The position numbers were made by a program, and so were the translations under genes. DNA of 64,000 bases, taken from Litorimonas sp964511495 (lineage in GTDB: Bacteria > Pseudomonadota > Alphaproteobacteria > Caulobacterales > Maricaulaceae). Shown one piece after another: positions 46,815 through 55,818 of the stretch (the first letter of the stretch is position 1; each line of letters begins with the position of its first letter). The stretch lies in contig CAZEFT010000006.1 in NCBI GenBank assembly GCA_964511495.1, positions 62,001-126,000 of the forward strand, given 5' to 3'. The notes under the pieces were generated by a model, which was not told the DNA's origin, did not search any database, and saw only the letters and a list, made by a program, of their open reading frames with translations.

Positions 46815-47846
46815 ATGTCCGATTTTCAACACCAGAAACAAATTGTCCGAAACTATACTGAGCAATTTGACACAGCCGATATAGACAGTCTCAAAACCAC
46901 CTTATCAAATTTGGTGAGCAGAGATTACCAGTGGCGCGGCATGCATCCCTTTTATGAATTGAAAGGTGTCGATTGCGTCATTGATCGGTTCTGGCGACCT
47001 CTCAAAAAAAGCTTTAAACATTTGCAGCGCCGCGAAGATATATTCTTTGCTGGGCAGAACATCTATCAAGACGACAATGAAGTATGGACCTGTTCCATGG
47101 GGCATTTCATGGGGCTGTTTGACTCTGACTGGCTGGGCATTCCTGCAACGCGGAAAATGGCCTTTTTGCCTTATGCTGAATTTCACCGCATACAGGACGG
47201 CAAAATCGCGGAAACAGCTTTGTTCATCGATATTATTCGTATCATGCAACAAGCTGGCATTGACCCTTTTCCGCATCAAACAGCTGCCGCCATCATCCAA
47301 CCCGGGCCGCGCACGCATGACGGTCTGTTGTTTGAACCACAGGACGCGCATGCCACGCGAATGACGCTCGAGCTTGTCGAAGCTATGGTCGCCGATTTGA
47401 CCGAGTTGAATATCACAAAAAACGATAATTGCCCGCCCGAAATTTTAGCTAAAACCTGGGCAGACGATATGATTTGGTACGGCCCGGCCGGAATTGGCTC
47501 GACCTACACCATTCGACGCTATCAAGAACAGCACCAATATCCCTTCAGGCAACAACTCAGTGATAAAGTCTTTAATGGTCATGTGACCCGGATTGGCGAA
47601 GGTAATTATGTCGGGTGGTTTGGTTGGCCCAACTTAAACAATAAAAATAAGGGTGGTTTTTTGGGTCTGCCCAAAAGCGATATCCACGCCGAAATGCGGG
47701 TTGTCGATATTTATCGGCGAGACGGAGATAAACTCGCAGAAAACTGGGTCTTTATCGATATACTATATTATTTGATGCAACACGGCATTGATTTGCTTAA
47801 TCACCCTGATGCCGTAAAAGACCTTTATGGAGCTGCAAAAACCTAA
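46815..47846 (+). CDS. Double NTF2/SnoaL-domain protein A
   Basis: A 343-residue soluble protein made of two NTF2-like alpha+beta cones (about residues 8-150 and 180-335). This fold serves ketosteroid isomerases, SnoaL cyclases and dehydratases. It shares distinctive segments with the protein at 50246: WYGPAGIG (Trp221), GWPN, and ENWVFIDI followed by a hydrophobic helix. This marks the two as paralogues that may work on related intermediates or as partners. It starts 9 bases after the HisD-like stop and overlaps the LacI gene by 20 bases. The reaction is unknown; isomerisation, dehydration or lactone handling are options. Confidence 0.75.
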   Translation: MSDFQHQKQIVRNYTEQFDTADIDSLKTTLSNLVSRDYQWRGMHPFYELKGVDCVIDRFWRPLKKSFKHLQRREDIFFAGQNIYQDDNEVWTCSMGHFMGLFDSDWLGIPATRKMAFLPYAEFHRIQDGKIAETALFIDIIRIMQQAGIDPFPHQTAAAIIQPGPRTHDGLLFEPQDAHATRMTLELVEAMVADLTELNITKNDNCPPEILAKTWADDMIWYGPAGIGSTYTIRRYQEQHQYPFRQQLSDKVFNGHVTRIGEGNYVGWFGWPNLNNKNKGGFLGLPKSDIHAEMRVVDIYRRDGDKLAENWVFIDILYYLMQHGIDLLNHPDAVKDLYGAAKT

Positions 47847-48846
47847 ATCCCGCGCAACAAGTTATGACGTCGCCCGTCTGGCGGGGGTTTCGCAATCTGC
47901 TGTCTCCCGCTGTTTTAAACCCGGGGCGTCAATCTCAAAAAAAATGCGCGACAGGGTTATGGAGGCGGCCAAAACACTCGACTACCAACCCAATGCCATT
48001 GCACGTGGTTTAATCACAAGGCGTTCAAACCTCATCGCTGTGCTGGTCTCCTCACAGTTGAACTTCTATTATCCGGAAGTCTTGTTTCAACTCACAGACC
48101 GCTTCTCCAAACGCGGCCTACGCGTCCTGCTCTTTACCATTAATGACGAAGACGATGTGAATGAGAGCCTCAATCAAATTTGGCAATATCAAGCCGATGG
48201 TGTGATCTCGGCCTCTTATTTATCCGTTGAGCAACATAAAATGTTGGAAGATAAGCATATCCCTGTTGTCATGTTTAACCGCTATTTCGAGGATTATCCG
48301 TCAAATTCAGTCTGGTGCGATCCGTCCATGGCGACAGAAGATTTGGTGAAACATCTCATTGATTTCGGCCATAAGCAATTCGGGCTATTAGAAGGCCCTG
48401 CTTATTCCATGGTCAACCAAGAACGTATGAAATGCGTCAAAGAGGCTTTGAAAAGACAGGGCGGTAAAATCGTGAGCCAAGCCAGCGGAAATTACCGTTA
48501 TGAAAGTGCGGGTCCTGCGATTGAGGTCTTGATGGCAGGCGATCAGCAACCAACGGCCATCATCGCCGCCAATGATATGATGGCCATGGGGGCGTTGGAT
48601 GAATTAAAAAATGCAATGGGCCTTTCCGTTCCCGGCGATGTTTCCGTCGTCGGGTTTGACGGCATCGGCGCCGCACGCTTTGCCAGTTATGAATTAACGA
48701 CCATTCGCCAACCTATAGGGCGCATGACAGATGCCGCGGTATCCATATTGGTCGACAGGATTGAGAAGCCGGAAACTTCAGTCGAAAAGCGCGTGTTGAC
48801 GGGAAGTTTAATCGAGGGCACTTCCTCCGGCCCAGTCGTCTCCTGA
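47827..48846 (+). CDS. LacI-family transcriptional repressor of the cluster
   Basis: A 339-residue regulator: N-terminal LacI HTH and hinge (TSYDVARLAGVSQSAVSRCF ... LDYQPNAIARGLI), then a periplasmic-binding-like ligand domain in two lobes (about residues 65-335; VSVVGFDGIGAARFASYELTTIRQP is the usual C-terminal signature). The start overlaps the preceding NTF2-like gene by 20 bases with no RBS of its own, so it is translated by coupling. It is most likely the protein that binds the five TTGCATTCGAATGCAA-like palindromes, one of which stands before its own operon. The ligand is unknown. Confidence 0.9.
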   Translation: MELQKPKSRATSYDVARLAGVSQSAVSRCFKPGASISKKMRDRVMEAAKTLDYQPNAIARGLITRRSNLIAVLVSSQLNFYYPEVLFQLTDRFSKRGLRVLLFTINDEDDVNESLNQIWQYQADGVISASYLSVEQHKMLEDKHIPVVMFNRYFEDYPSNSVWCDPSMATEDLVKHLIDFGHKQFGLLEGPAYSMVNQERMKCVKEALKRQGGKIVSQASGNYRYESAGPAIEVLMAGDQQPTAIIAANDMMAMGALDELKNAMGLSVPGDVSVVGFDGIGAARFASYELTTIRQPIGRMTDAAVSILVDRIEKPETSVEKRVLTGSLIEGTSSGPVVS

Positions 48847-48871
48847 ATACCACCAAATCCAAATTATAAAA

Positions 48872-48887
48872 TTGCATTCGAAGTCAA
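48872..48887. promoter_or_regulatory. LacI-type operator 3 (before MetE-like gene)
   Basis: TTGCATTCGAAGTCAA, identical to the site at 55765; the left half equals the perfect motif and the right half deviates at two positions. It lies 39 bases before the MetE-like ATG. Confidence 0.65.
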
Positions 48888-48926
48888 AACGACTTAATTT
48901 CTCTTAAAATATTTGGGAAGACCGCA

Positions 48927-50063
48927 ATGAAAATTAGCAAAGACCGCATCCTCACAACCCATGTCGGGAGCCTGCCCCGCAGCAAAGCCGTGACAGATTG
49001 CGTATTCTCTCATGAACAGGGCAATCCCCTGCCCGATGCACCGGCCATCATTGCCGAAGCCGTCAAAGATGTGGTGAAGAAACAGGTCGAGGCTCGCGTT
49101 GATATTGTGAGTGATGGTGAGATGTCCAAAATCTCTTACGCGACCTATATTAAAGACCGGATTACGGGATTTGATGGGGACAGTCCGCGTTCTGCGCCGA
49201 AAGACCTTGAGGACTTCCCAAAATTTTTAGAGCGTCAAGCCAGTGGCGGTGGTACACCAACCTATCGTCGCCCATGTTGCGTCGGCCCAATTGAGGTCAA
49301 ATCCATGCAGCCGCTGCAAGAGGATTTAGATAATTTCGCAGCGGCCTTGGAAGGCGCGGATGTACAAGACGGCTTTATGAATGCCGCCTCTCCGGGTGTG
49401 ATCGCCCTCTTTCAGCCCAATCATCATTACAGAACTCAAGAAGAATATCTCGAAGCTTTGGCTGAAGGGATGCGTGCAGAATATGAAGCAATAGTCGCCG
49501 CGGGATATATTCTGCAACTCGACAGCCCTGACTTGGGTCTTGGCAAACACATGATGTTTAAAGACGAGCCCGAAAATTACGCAAAACTCGCCGGAGCGCA
49601 TGTTGAGGCTCTCAACCACGCTCTTCGAAATGTTGATGGTTCACGCGTGCGAATGCACATTTGTTGGGGGAATTATGAAGGTCCGCATCATTATGATGCT
49701 GCGATGAGCGAAGTCATGCCCGTCGCCCTCAAAGCTAAACCACAGGGTTTGCTGTTTGAGAACTCTAACCCGCGTCATGCTCATGAATGGGTCGAGGTGG
49801 CCGCTATGGATATTCCCGAAGACAAAATTCTTATCCCCGGTGTGGTCGACAGCACAACCAATTTCATCGAGCATCCTGAGCTTGTCGCCCAGCGAATTGA
49901 GCGTTTTGCCGATATTGTCGGGCGGGAACGTGTCATCGCAGGTTCAGATTGTGGCTTCTCAACCTTTGCCGGTTTTGGCGCGGTGGACGAAGACATTGTC
50001 TATGCCAAATTAAACTCCATGGCCGAAGGCGCAGAAATCGCCAGCAAGCGCCTTTGGGGTTAA
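48927..50063 (+). CDS. MetE C-terminal-like zinc methyltransferase
   Basis: A 378-residue protein equal to the catalytic TIM-barrel half of cobalamin-independent methionine synthase, without the N-terminal domain. It starts with the family's TTHVGSLPR. Expected zinc ligands are His244 and Cys246 (MHICWGN), Glu278 (LFENSNPRH) and Cys342 (GSDCGFST), and DGEM near residue 63 is also typical. Relatives include archaeal MetE and epoxyalkane:coenzyme M transferase, so the zinc may activate a thiol for alkyl transfer rather than make methionine. A LacI-type operator lies 39 bases upstream, which ties it to the catabolic cluster. The methyl or alkyl donor is unknown. Confidence 0.83.
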   Translation: MKISKDRILTTHVGSLPRSKAVTDCVFSHEQGNPLPDAPAIIAEAVKDVVKKQVEARVDIVSDGEMSKISYATYIKDRITGFDGDSPRSAPKDLEDFPKFLERQASGGGTPTYRRPCCVGPIEVKSMQPLQEDLDNFAAALEGADVQDGFMNAASPGVIALFQPNHHYRTQEEYLEALAEGMRAEYEAIVAAGYILQLDSPDLGLGKHMMFKDEPENYAKLAGAHVEALNHALRNVDGSRVRMHICWGNYEGPHHYDAAMSEVMPVALKAKPQGLLFENSNPRHAHEWVEVAAMDIPEDKILIPGVVDSTTNFIEHPELVAQRIERFADIVGRERVIAGSDCGFSTFAGFGAVDEDIVYAKLNSMAEGAEIASKRLWG

Positions 50064-50245
50064 TCTAAGAAATCGAATTTAGGTGAAGCAGAGATGAAAC
50101 GCTGAGGCGAAACTTTGGGTCGCTCTGAAAACAAGCAATCCAATAGTGGTGGAGTGTAAGAGGCAAGTTATTTAAGAACAGTGCTCGAAATGCTGCTATC
50201 GTCGCAAGGGTAGAATATATACCGACTTTAGTGGCCAGTCCTAAA

Positions 50246-51286
50246 CTAACCCTCAAGCCCGCTCGGCACGTGAATGGGCCCGACATTTCGAGCCTTATTA
50301 AACTCTTTCATACGCGCCAATACATCAACGCCGACTTGGTCATAGAGGTCGAGGATATCGACGAGCACCCAATTCTCGCGAATTTTATCGCCTTCCATAC
50401 GCCAAAAATCGAGACTGCGAAGTAGAACTTCTTTTCCTGACGGAGCAATGCCCATCCACCCATCATCGCTCAAAGTCAGACGCATATTCGGCCAGCCGGT
50501 TTCACAGACATAATCGCCCTGCCCGAACCAATGAGACATCAGGTCTCCGGCCGCATCCAATTTCCGATCAGGCATACCTCGCAAAAATGGAATCTGGTGC
50601 CAGTTTCTAAAGCCCGAAATCCCTCGTCCCGTGCCAATGCCGCATGGCCCGTACCAGTTAAATCGCGGATGCCAATAAACGTCCAAATTCATAATCGCGG
50701 GATCAGGATTGGCGGGGTATTTACAGAGATCAGTCAGCATAGCGAGCACATGGTCTTGGGTGTTTTGACCATCGCCCGTAACAAATAGACCATCGCCGCT
50801 CATCGGCGCGGGCGTACATAAATATTTTCCAAGTTGCGGGGCCATTGGCCAAGCGCCTGCCTGCATCATCAATTCAGGAATGTCCCAAATTGCCTGTACC
50901 TCCACGACTTGATCATCTTCTATTCGAAAAAATTCATGATAGCGCATATGGGCCAAATGCCCTGTGGGTGGAATATCCAAAAAGGCAGAGGTAAAGGTGC
51001 CCATATAATTGCCCATACAGCCGACCCAGTCCTGTCCTTCAGGTGTGGTGCCCGCCAGCATAATCATATCACGCCTTTCCAAATCCGGCAGAGCTTTGGA
51101 AAGGGGCGTCAAAGCCTCGGAGAGATAGGCCTCACCTCCACTTAAGGTCCCGAAAGGGTAGCAGAGTTTAATCTGAGCATCAGGCGCAAATAGAGCCTTT
51201 ATCGGCGCAGCGATTGAGTCCGGATCAAAAGTTTCCGCGGCTTTGCGAAACGGTGTGAAAAGTGATTTTAAGTCTTCAGGTGACAT
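50246..51286 (-). CDS. Double NTF2/SnoaL-domain protein B
   Basis: A 346-residue paralogue of the protein at 46815, with two NTF2-like domains (about residues 10-145 and 170-325). Shared segments are WYGPCGIG (Trp211), GWPN and ENWVLVDILDLY. It has the further stretch FRNWHQIPFLRGMPDR in domain 2, known from double-domain NTF2 proteins in other alphaproteobacteria. AGGAAG precedes the start. It is the last gene of the six-gene minus-strand operon beginning with the bicupin, 54 bases after the RraA-like gene. The exact reaction is unknown. Confidence 0.75.
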   Translation of the reverse strand: MSPEDLKSLFTPFRKAAETFDPDSIAAPIKALFAPDAQIKLCYPFGTLSGGEAYLSEALTPLSKALPDLERRDMIMLAGTTPEGQDWVGCMGNYMGTFTSAFLDIPPTGHLAHMRYHEFFRIEDDQVVEVQAIWDIPELMMQAGAWPMAPQLGKYLCTPAPMSGDGLFVTGDGQNTQDHVLAMLTDLCKYPANPDPAIMNLDVYWHPRFNWYGPCGIGTGRGISGFRNWHQIPFLRGMPDRKLDAAGDLMSHWFGQGDYVCETGWPNMRLTLSDDGWMGIAPSGKEVLLRSLDFWRMEGDKIRENWVLVDILDLYDQVGVDVLARMKEFNKARNVGPIHVPSGLEG

Positions 51287-51340
51287 ATTTCTTCCTGCAA
51301 TTCATGCGGCAAATTCCTGCTGCAAAACCCTGCTCCAAAA

Positions 51341-52036
51341 CTAAGTTCGCGCCTCTTCAAAGACTTTCCAAGCCTCTTGTAATTTTTCAATATTGAAACC
51401 GGGCTCCCGCGCAGGACCGATAATGATTTTCTCATTCTTCAAGAGCGTTTCAATGGCGGCCTCTAAATCAGGCAAGACCTCAAGTGGGATAATAACGGCC
51501 CCATGTTGATCGGCGTGAACCAAATCACCTTCGCAAATGTCTAGTCCAAATATCGTGACAGGCGTGCCTAATTCGCGGACATGCACAAACATATGGCTCG
51601 GGCCTATGGAACCCGCCACCACCGGAAAGCCCGGTTCATGATCATCCAAATCCCGCATCACACCATTTGTTAGAGCACCGCCAATACCCAAGCCCTTATG
51701 AACAGCCGTGTGCACTTCGCCCCACCAAGCAGACACACATTCCGGCGCATCCACATCTTCGATAACACATAAAGACGGGCGAGTTTCCGCAGCCATATAG
51801 GTGTAATAATCCAGCCGCCGTGCTTTAATCACATCGGGGTCTTCTCTAGATGGCTTTTGCCCGGCAATTTTGGCCGTACGGGCATATCCAATCATAGCTT
51901 TTTTGCCATTCATGGCAGAGCACATTGTCCCTCGGGTAAAGGCAGAAAACCCACGCCCCCCTTGCGCCACTTCTATCGCGTTACAAATAGTCGGGGTATC
52001 ATATTTCGCCAGAGAGCGAATAAATTCATCATCCAT
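51341..52036 (-). CDS. RraA-family aldolase/decarboxylase-like protein
   Basis: A 231-residue protein of the RraA fold family, which includes the class II pyruvate aldolases (4-hydroxy-4-methyl-2-oxoglutarate / 4-carboxy-4-hydroxy-2-oxoadipate aldolase), oxaloacetate decarboxylases and the RNase E inhibitor RraA. The family's signature appears as GALTNGVMRDLD, with the Arg-Asp pair used for substrate and metal binding in the aldolases, and GDLVHADQHGAVIIP. In a catabolic operon an aldolase or decarboxylase acting on a 2-oxo acid is the natural reading. It lies 3 bases after the lactonase gene, so the two are tightly coupled. Confidence 0.8.
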   Translation of the reverse strand: MDDEFIRSLAKYDTPTICNAIEVAQGGRGFSAFTRGTMCSAMNGKKAMIGYARTAKIAGQKPSREDPDVIKARRLDYYTYMAAETRPSLCVIEDVDAPECVSAWWGEVHTAVHKGLGIGGALTNGVMRDLDDHEPGFPVVAGSIGPSHMFVHVRELGTPVTIFGLDICEGDLVHADQHGAVIIPLEVLPDLEAAIETLLKNEKIIIGPAREPGFNIEKLQEAWKVFEEART

Positions 52037-52039
52037 AAT

Positions 52040-52945
52040 TCAGCCTATTCGGTAAAAGGTCTTTGCCACATTATGGAACATATCCTGACGCTCCGTCGCC
52101 GAAAACCCTTCGGTTATGCGCAGATAAGCTCCCATCGTATCAGTGTAACTTGCATAGAGTTTATCAACGGGGAAATTGGATCCGAAAGCGATACGGCTTG
52201 GCCCGAAAATATCAATCACGCGCAGGACTTTGTCACGGAGGCTCTCAATCGTCCAATTTTGATCAAACATACCCAAACCTGAAATTTTACAAATCATATT
52301 CTCATGCTCTGCAAAATTTTTCAGGCCTGCTTCCCACTCTTGAAAGCCCTGTTTGGAAAAGTCCTGAAGACTAGCCGCGTGGCAGAGAGCCACCGGAACA
52401 TCTTCGACGGATTTGAACAAACGGGCAGCGGCTTTGAGCAAGGGCGGCGTTAATTGGAGATCAAAAGATAGTTTTCGCGCAATCAAGCTTTGTAATCCGG
52501 CTTTGAAGCTATCATCCTGCAAAAGCGCATTGGTGCCGTTTCGGGCGTCTTCTTTGGCGTCCCGCCCCACAATCTGTCTCACGCCCCGCAAATTTGAAAA
52601 GGCAGCATGGCGATCTAATTCGGATTGCGCATTATCTAGCGTCAGGTCACAAAAGGCGACAATGGCATTGGGCAAACCATATTGCTCCGCCTGTTCCGAA
52701 ATCCACGCCGTTTCTCCGACCGAATGATCCTCTTCGACCCCGACCTGAATGTGGACAGAGCCAATAATCGGTAAATCGCCAAAATCATCGCGGAAATCCG
52801 GAACATGATAATTTTTGGCAATAGGGGCAGGGTCACCAAAGAAACGCTTTCCAGGCTGCAAAAGCCATGTATGAGCGCACGCCTCCAAATCCCATAAATG
52901 GTGATGAGCATCAATAATCGCATCTAGGTCAGAAGGCTTAGCCAC
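52040..52945 (-). CDS. Amidohydrolase-2 family TIM-barrel lactonase
   Basis: A metal-dependent TIM-barrel hydrolase of about 301 residues (the group of fuconolactonase, rhamnonolactonase and pyrone-dicarboxylate lactonase). The HxH of strand 1 lies in DAHHHLWD, followed by the W...L pattern of sugar lactonases, and FGSNFPVD near the end carries the last metal/catalytic Asp. I prefer the GTG at 52945: AAGGGG is 9 bases before it, whereas the more distal TTG at 52963 has none. It overlaps the NTF2-like gene upstream by 8 bases. It would open a lactone formed by one of the dehydrogenases of the cluster; which lactone is unknown. Confidence 0.82.
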   Translation of the reverse strand: MAKPSDLDAIIDAHHHLWDLEACAHTWLLQPGKRFFGDPAPIAKNYHVPDFRDDFGDLPIIGSVHIQVGVEEDHSVGETAWISEQAEQYGLPNAIVAFCDLTLDNAQSELDRHAAFSNLRGVRQIVGRDAKEDARNGTNALLQDDSFKAGLQSLIARKLSFDLQLTPPLLKAAARLFKSVEDVPVALCHAASLQDFSKQGFQEWEAGLKNFAEHENMICKISGLGMFDQNWTIESLRDKVLRVIDIFGPSRIAFGSNFPVDKLYASYTDTMGAYLRITEGFSATERQDMFHNVAKTFYRIG

Positions 52946-54035
52946 GCAGGCGTTCCCCTTCAATCATTCGGCGATAAGCTACATCATCCCACACCGTCAC
53001 GTCCTCCCGGATGCGACCGCGCATGACCCGAAATTGAGACATGCCCAATAAATAAACGTCTTTGCCAGTGGGAACTCCATAGGCCCCGTCATGACTATGC
53101 CGACCCGTCAGCGCCCACCGCACGGCCACATCTTTGGCATCGCCCAAATAGGGGATTTCGCAAACATGATCGACGCTGAGCTTTACGTCTGACAAGACAC
53201 ACAACACGGACTCCAAAACGGGCTGAATTTGATCCGGCCCATAAAGATTAAGGTCTCCGGGATATTTTCCATCCACACGAAAATCATAAAAACGGCTTAG
53301 TTCATCGAAATTCTGATCCTGCCAAATTGTTTTGAAATAATCCGTGACGAAAGCCTTCAGGTTCTTCTCAGGCACATCATAATGCGAAACAGATAAAAGA
53401 GGGGAGCTTTTGATTCGCGCTATATTATCGGCATGCTGGCTCAGAATATTGACATTATTTTCAACATCCTCAGCGGCTAATTTCTGGGCTGTGGCTTGAA
53501 CATCAAATCCAAGATGCTTGACGATGGCGGCATAATCTCTGACGAGCCATTCTTCAAAAATCATATTGGCTTGGCAGGCGCAATCCGCAATCGTGCGAAC
53601 CTTGACCTTATTGCCTGTGGCAGGGCCGAACTCTGACGGTCCTAAATTTGTCATCTTCGACGTGATGAGGTGGGATGAATAAAAAACGGGCTTATCCGTT
53701 CTGGGGCGCGGCGCATCAATCGACCAAATCACATTATCAGCATCCAAAACGCGATCCGGAAAGGAAACCATCGTTGCTCGCGTGCCAGTGACAACGGGTT
53801 CGACACCGATAATCGTTCCCGATTGGGTATGGACGATGCAGTCCTTACCGTAATATTCGTAAATCTTTTCGACTTTACGCTCATGCCAAATTTGATCCGT
53901 AATACGGATAATATAGTCGGGGAAATCGACAAAGTCGGCATCAAAGCCGGGCATATCCATGCGGCGCCCCCGTGGCGGGTCAAGCATGTCTGACAAGTCC
54001 GTCGTCGCGACATGGGTAATTGGTAAATCACTCAT
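52938..54035 (-). CDS. Double NTF2/SnoaL-domain protein C
   Basis: A 365-residue protein with two NTF2/SnoaL-like domains (about residues 40-190 and 225-360). It is more distant from proteins A and B, but carries LYGPDQIQPVLE in the place of their WYGP segment and a similar last strand (IREDVTVWDDV). This type resembles the ester-cyclase/SnoaL group. The start at 54035 (MSDLPIT) overlaps the SDR stop by 4 bases (ATGA); four more codons are open upstream. It is the third NTF2-type protein in the same regulon. Function unknown. Confidence 0.7.
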   Translation of the reverse strand: MSDLPITHVATTDLSDMLDPPRGRRMDMPGFDADFVDFPDYIIRITDQIWHERKVEKIYEYYGKDCIVHTQSGTIIGVEPVVTGTRATMVSFPDRVLDADNVIWSIDAPRPRTDKPVFYSSHLITSKMTNLGPSEFGPATGNKVKVRTIADCACQANMIFEEWLVRDYAAIVKHLGFDVQATAQKLAAEDVENNVNILSQHADNIARIKSSPLLSVSHYDVPEKNLKAFVTDYFKTIWQDQNFDELSRFYDFRVDGKYPGDLNLYGPDQIQPVLESVLCVLSDVKLSVDHVCEIPYLGDAKDVAVRWALTGRHSHDGAYGVPTGKDVYLLGMSQFRVMRGRIREDVTVWDDVAYRRMIEGERLRG

Positions 54036-54748
54036 CGTGCTGTCCACCCTCCATCAACCAAAAGACTATGCCCTGTCACCATTTTTGCCTGACACAAATA
54101 AAGCACGGCTTCAGCGACATCCTCGACATCGGCAATTTGCCCCATCGGAATCATATCTTTGACGAAGTCCATAAATTTCGGATCGTCCAACATAGGACGG
54201 GTCAGCGGTGTTTCCACAAAAGTCGGTGCAACAGAATTGACACGAATACCCTCAGGCGCCAGTTCCACCGCCATGGCTTTGGTGAGGCCTTCAATGGCAT
54301 GTTTCGTCATACAATAGACAGTGCGTTCGGGTGATCCGATATGACCCATTTGCGACGTGATGTTGATAATTGCCCCACCCTTGGACATTTTTTTCAAGCC
54401 TTCACGGGCGATACGGAAAGTCGCCCGAACATTCAGGTTTAGGATGAAATCTAAATTTTCATCACTCACATCTTTCATCGGTTCTGGCCGATTTCCACCA
54501 ATATTATTGACGAGAATATCAAGTGAGTTGAGCTTTTCGATGCGATCAAGAAAGCTATCCGACGTCGCATCATCCGGCCAAATTGTTCCCTGCTTTCCAA
54601 GCTCTTCCCCGAGGGAGTTTAGGTCATCCGACGGTCTAGCCGTAGCAATAATATGCGCACCGGCTTCGCTTAAGGTCAAAGCAATCGCCCGTCCGATACC
54701 GCGTGACGCGCCTGTGACAAGCGCCGTTTTACCCGATAATACACCCAT
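54032..54748 (-). CDS. SDR-family NAD(P)-dependent dehydrogenase
   Basis: A classical short-chain dehydrogenase of 238 residues, similar to FabG-type and sugar dehydrogenases. It has TGASRGIGRAIA at the N-terminus, NNIGG after strand 4, the catalytic Ser in NITSQMG and the Tyr-Lys pair in YCMTKHA, and a C-terminal LLVDGGW. It probably oxidises a hydroxyl of the substrate, giving the lactone or ketone that the next enzymes use. It starts 2 bases after the bicupin stop and is coupled to NTF2 protein C by a 4-base overlap. Confidence 0.87.
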   Translation of the reverse strand: MGVLSGKTALVTGASRGIGRAIALTLSEAGAHIIATARPSDDLNSLGEELGKQGTIWPDDATSDSFLDRIEKLNSLDILVNNIGGNRPEPMKDVSDENLDFILNLNVRATFRIAREGLKKMSKGGAIINITSQMGHIGSPERTVYCMTKHAIEGLTKAMAVELAPEGIRVNSVAPTFVETPLTRPMLDDPKFMDFVKDMIPMGQIADVEDVAEAVLYLCQAKMVTGHSLLVDGGWTAR

Positions 54749-54750
54749 GA

Positions 54751-55683
54751 TTATTGGTCGCCTATCAGACGCAAATATTCAACAGGGACATCACCGACAT
54801 TTTCAAAACAACGGTCTACGCCCCGCGGAATTGTGACGGTATCTCCGGGCTGCAAGACCCAAACACCCTCTCCTGAAGATAAAGTCAGCTCCCCTCTATG
54901 CACAAAGATTACATCAGCAGTTTCCAGATTATGGGTCGAAATTGTCTGCCCTGCCTCCAAACTCACATGATCCAGAGTAAATTCATGGTCCCAAGAGAGT
55001 TTCGTCTCTGGTCCGATAAGATGACGTTTCACAGCCGTTAGGCTCACCTCCATCGGAACAGACTCGTCGGCCAATATACAGCAATCGCGCAATTGCCCGT
55101 CATCAAAGACTTGCAGGCGATTTATTTGCTCCTGTGTCGTCACAGGCATGATTTGCGCATCTTCGGGTAAAGCTTCACCTTTGGCTGTATCCACTAGCAT
55201 ACCATTTTCTAGCAACACTAAACCGTAATCCTTGGCCATATCGAAAACATCAGGCGCCCACAGAACTTTGCCCGGATCGTCCTTACCAAGAATGGCCCAA
55301 AGATAACCAACATCCTCACCAATATTTTCAAATCCGCGAAAGACTTGTGTGGGGATGGAAATCAAATCGCCTTCTTTTAAGGTGATTTTTGCATCCATTC
55401 CTGTTTCACCCAAATTAAACGACCATGTGCCGGAATGCACAAAAAAGACCTCCGCCGTGTCATGGCTATGTTGGGAGTTTACACATTTAGGAGGCTGTCT
55501 CGCTCCGCCAATATTAAATCCATGCGGTTCCGCAATATGGACGAATTGATTGGGGTTTTCAGACACGCCGGGCCCGATAATGGTAAAGTTCTCTTTCTTA
55601 TCAGAACCGGGCGTTCGCGTATCAATAAAGGCATCATAACAGGGTTTAAGATCGGCATAGCGCACAATACGCGCTTCGTTCAT
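54751..55683 (-). CDS. Bicupin protein
   Basis: A 310-residue protein with two cupin barrels (about residues 60-145 and 215-305). Barrel 1 has HSHDTAEVFFVHSG, a full metal-type motif; barrel 2 has THNLETADVIFVHRGE and LQPGDTVTIPRGVDR, where the first His is followed by Asn instead of x-His, so its metal site may be weakened. The fold resembles gentisate-type dioxygenases and sugar-acid cupins, but specificity is not visible. The start at 55683 (MNEARIV) has GAGGG 6 bases upstream; 15 more codons are possible. First gene of the six-gene operon; the operator lies 82 bases upstream. Confidence 0.75.
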   Translation of the reverse strand: MNEARIVRYADLKPCYDAFIDTRTPGSDKKENFTIIGPGVSENPNQFVHIAEPHGFNIGGARQPPKCVNSQHSHDTAEVFFVHSGTWSFNLGETGMDAKITLKEGDLISIPTQVFRGFENIGEDVGYLWAILGKDDPGKVLWAPDVFDMAKDYGLVLLENGMLVDTAKGEALPEDAQIMPVTTQEQINRLQVFDDGQLRDCCILADESVPMEVSLTAVKRHLIGPETKLSWDHEFTLDHVSLEAGQTISTHNLETADVIFVHRGELTLSSGEGVWVLQPGDTVTIPRGVDRCFENVGDVPVEYLRLIGDQ

Positions 55684-55764
55684 CACGTCACCCTCTTTCA
55701 TGTCGACAGTCTCCATCATCATGACCATGATAACACCCCTTCGCTTTCAACGATAATCGCATTT

Positions 55765-55780
55765 TTGCATTCGAAGTCAA
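55765..55780. promoter_or_regulatory. LacI-type operator 4 (before bicupin operon)
   Basis: TTGCATTCGAAGTCAA, identical to the site at 48872. It lies between the sulfatase stop and the bicupin start. Confidence 0.65.
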
Positions 55781-55818
55781 ATTCTAACGACATGAAAATA
55801 CGGTTTACTTTGGGTCGT

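Noticed and set aside
45483..50063. Reading the HisD-like gene as evidence of sulfonate (dihydroxypropanesulfonate) degradation
   Set aside because: No sulfolyase or sulfonate transporter gene is present; the family similarity alone is not specific.
50246..55683. Reading the minus-strand operon as a non-phosphorylative L-fucose pathway
   Set aside because: SDR and lactonase would fit, but the enolase-type fuconate dehydratase and the final hydrolase are missing, and NTF2, bicupin and MetE-like genes are unexplained.
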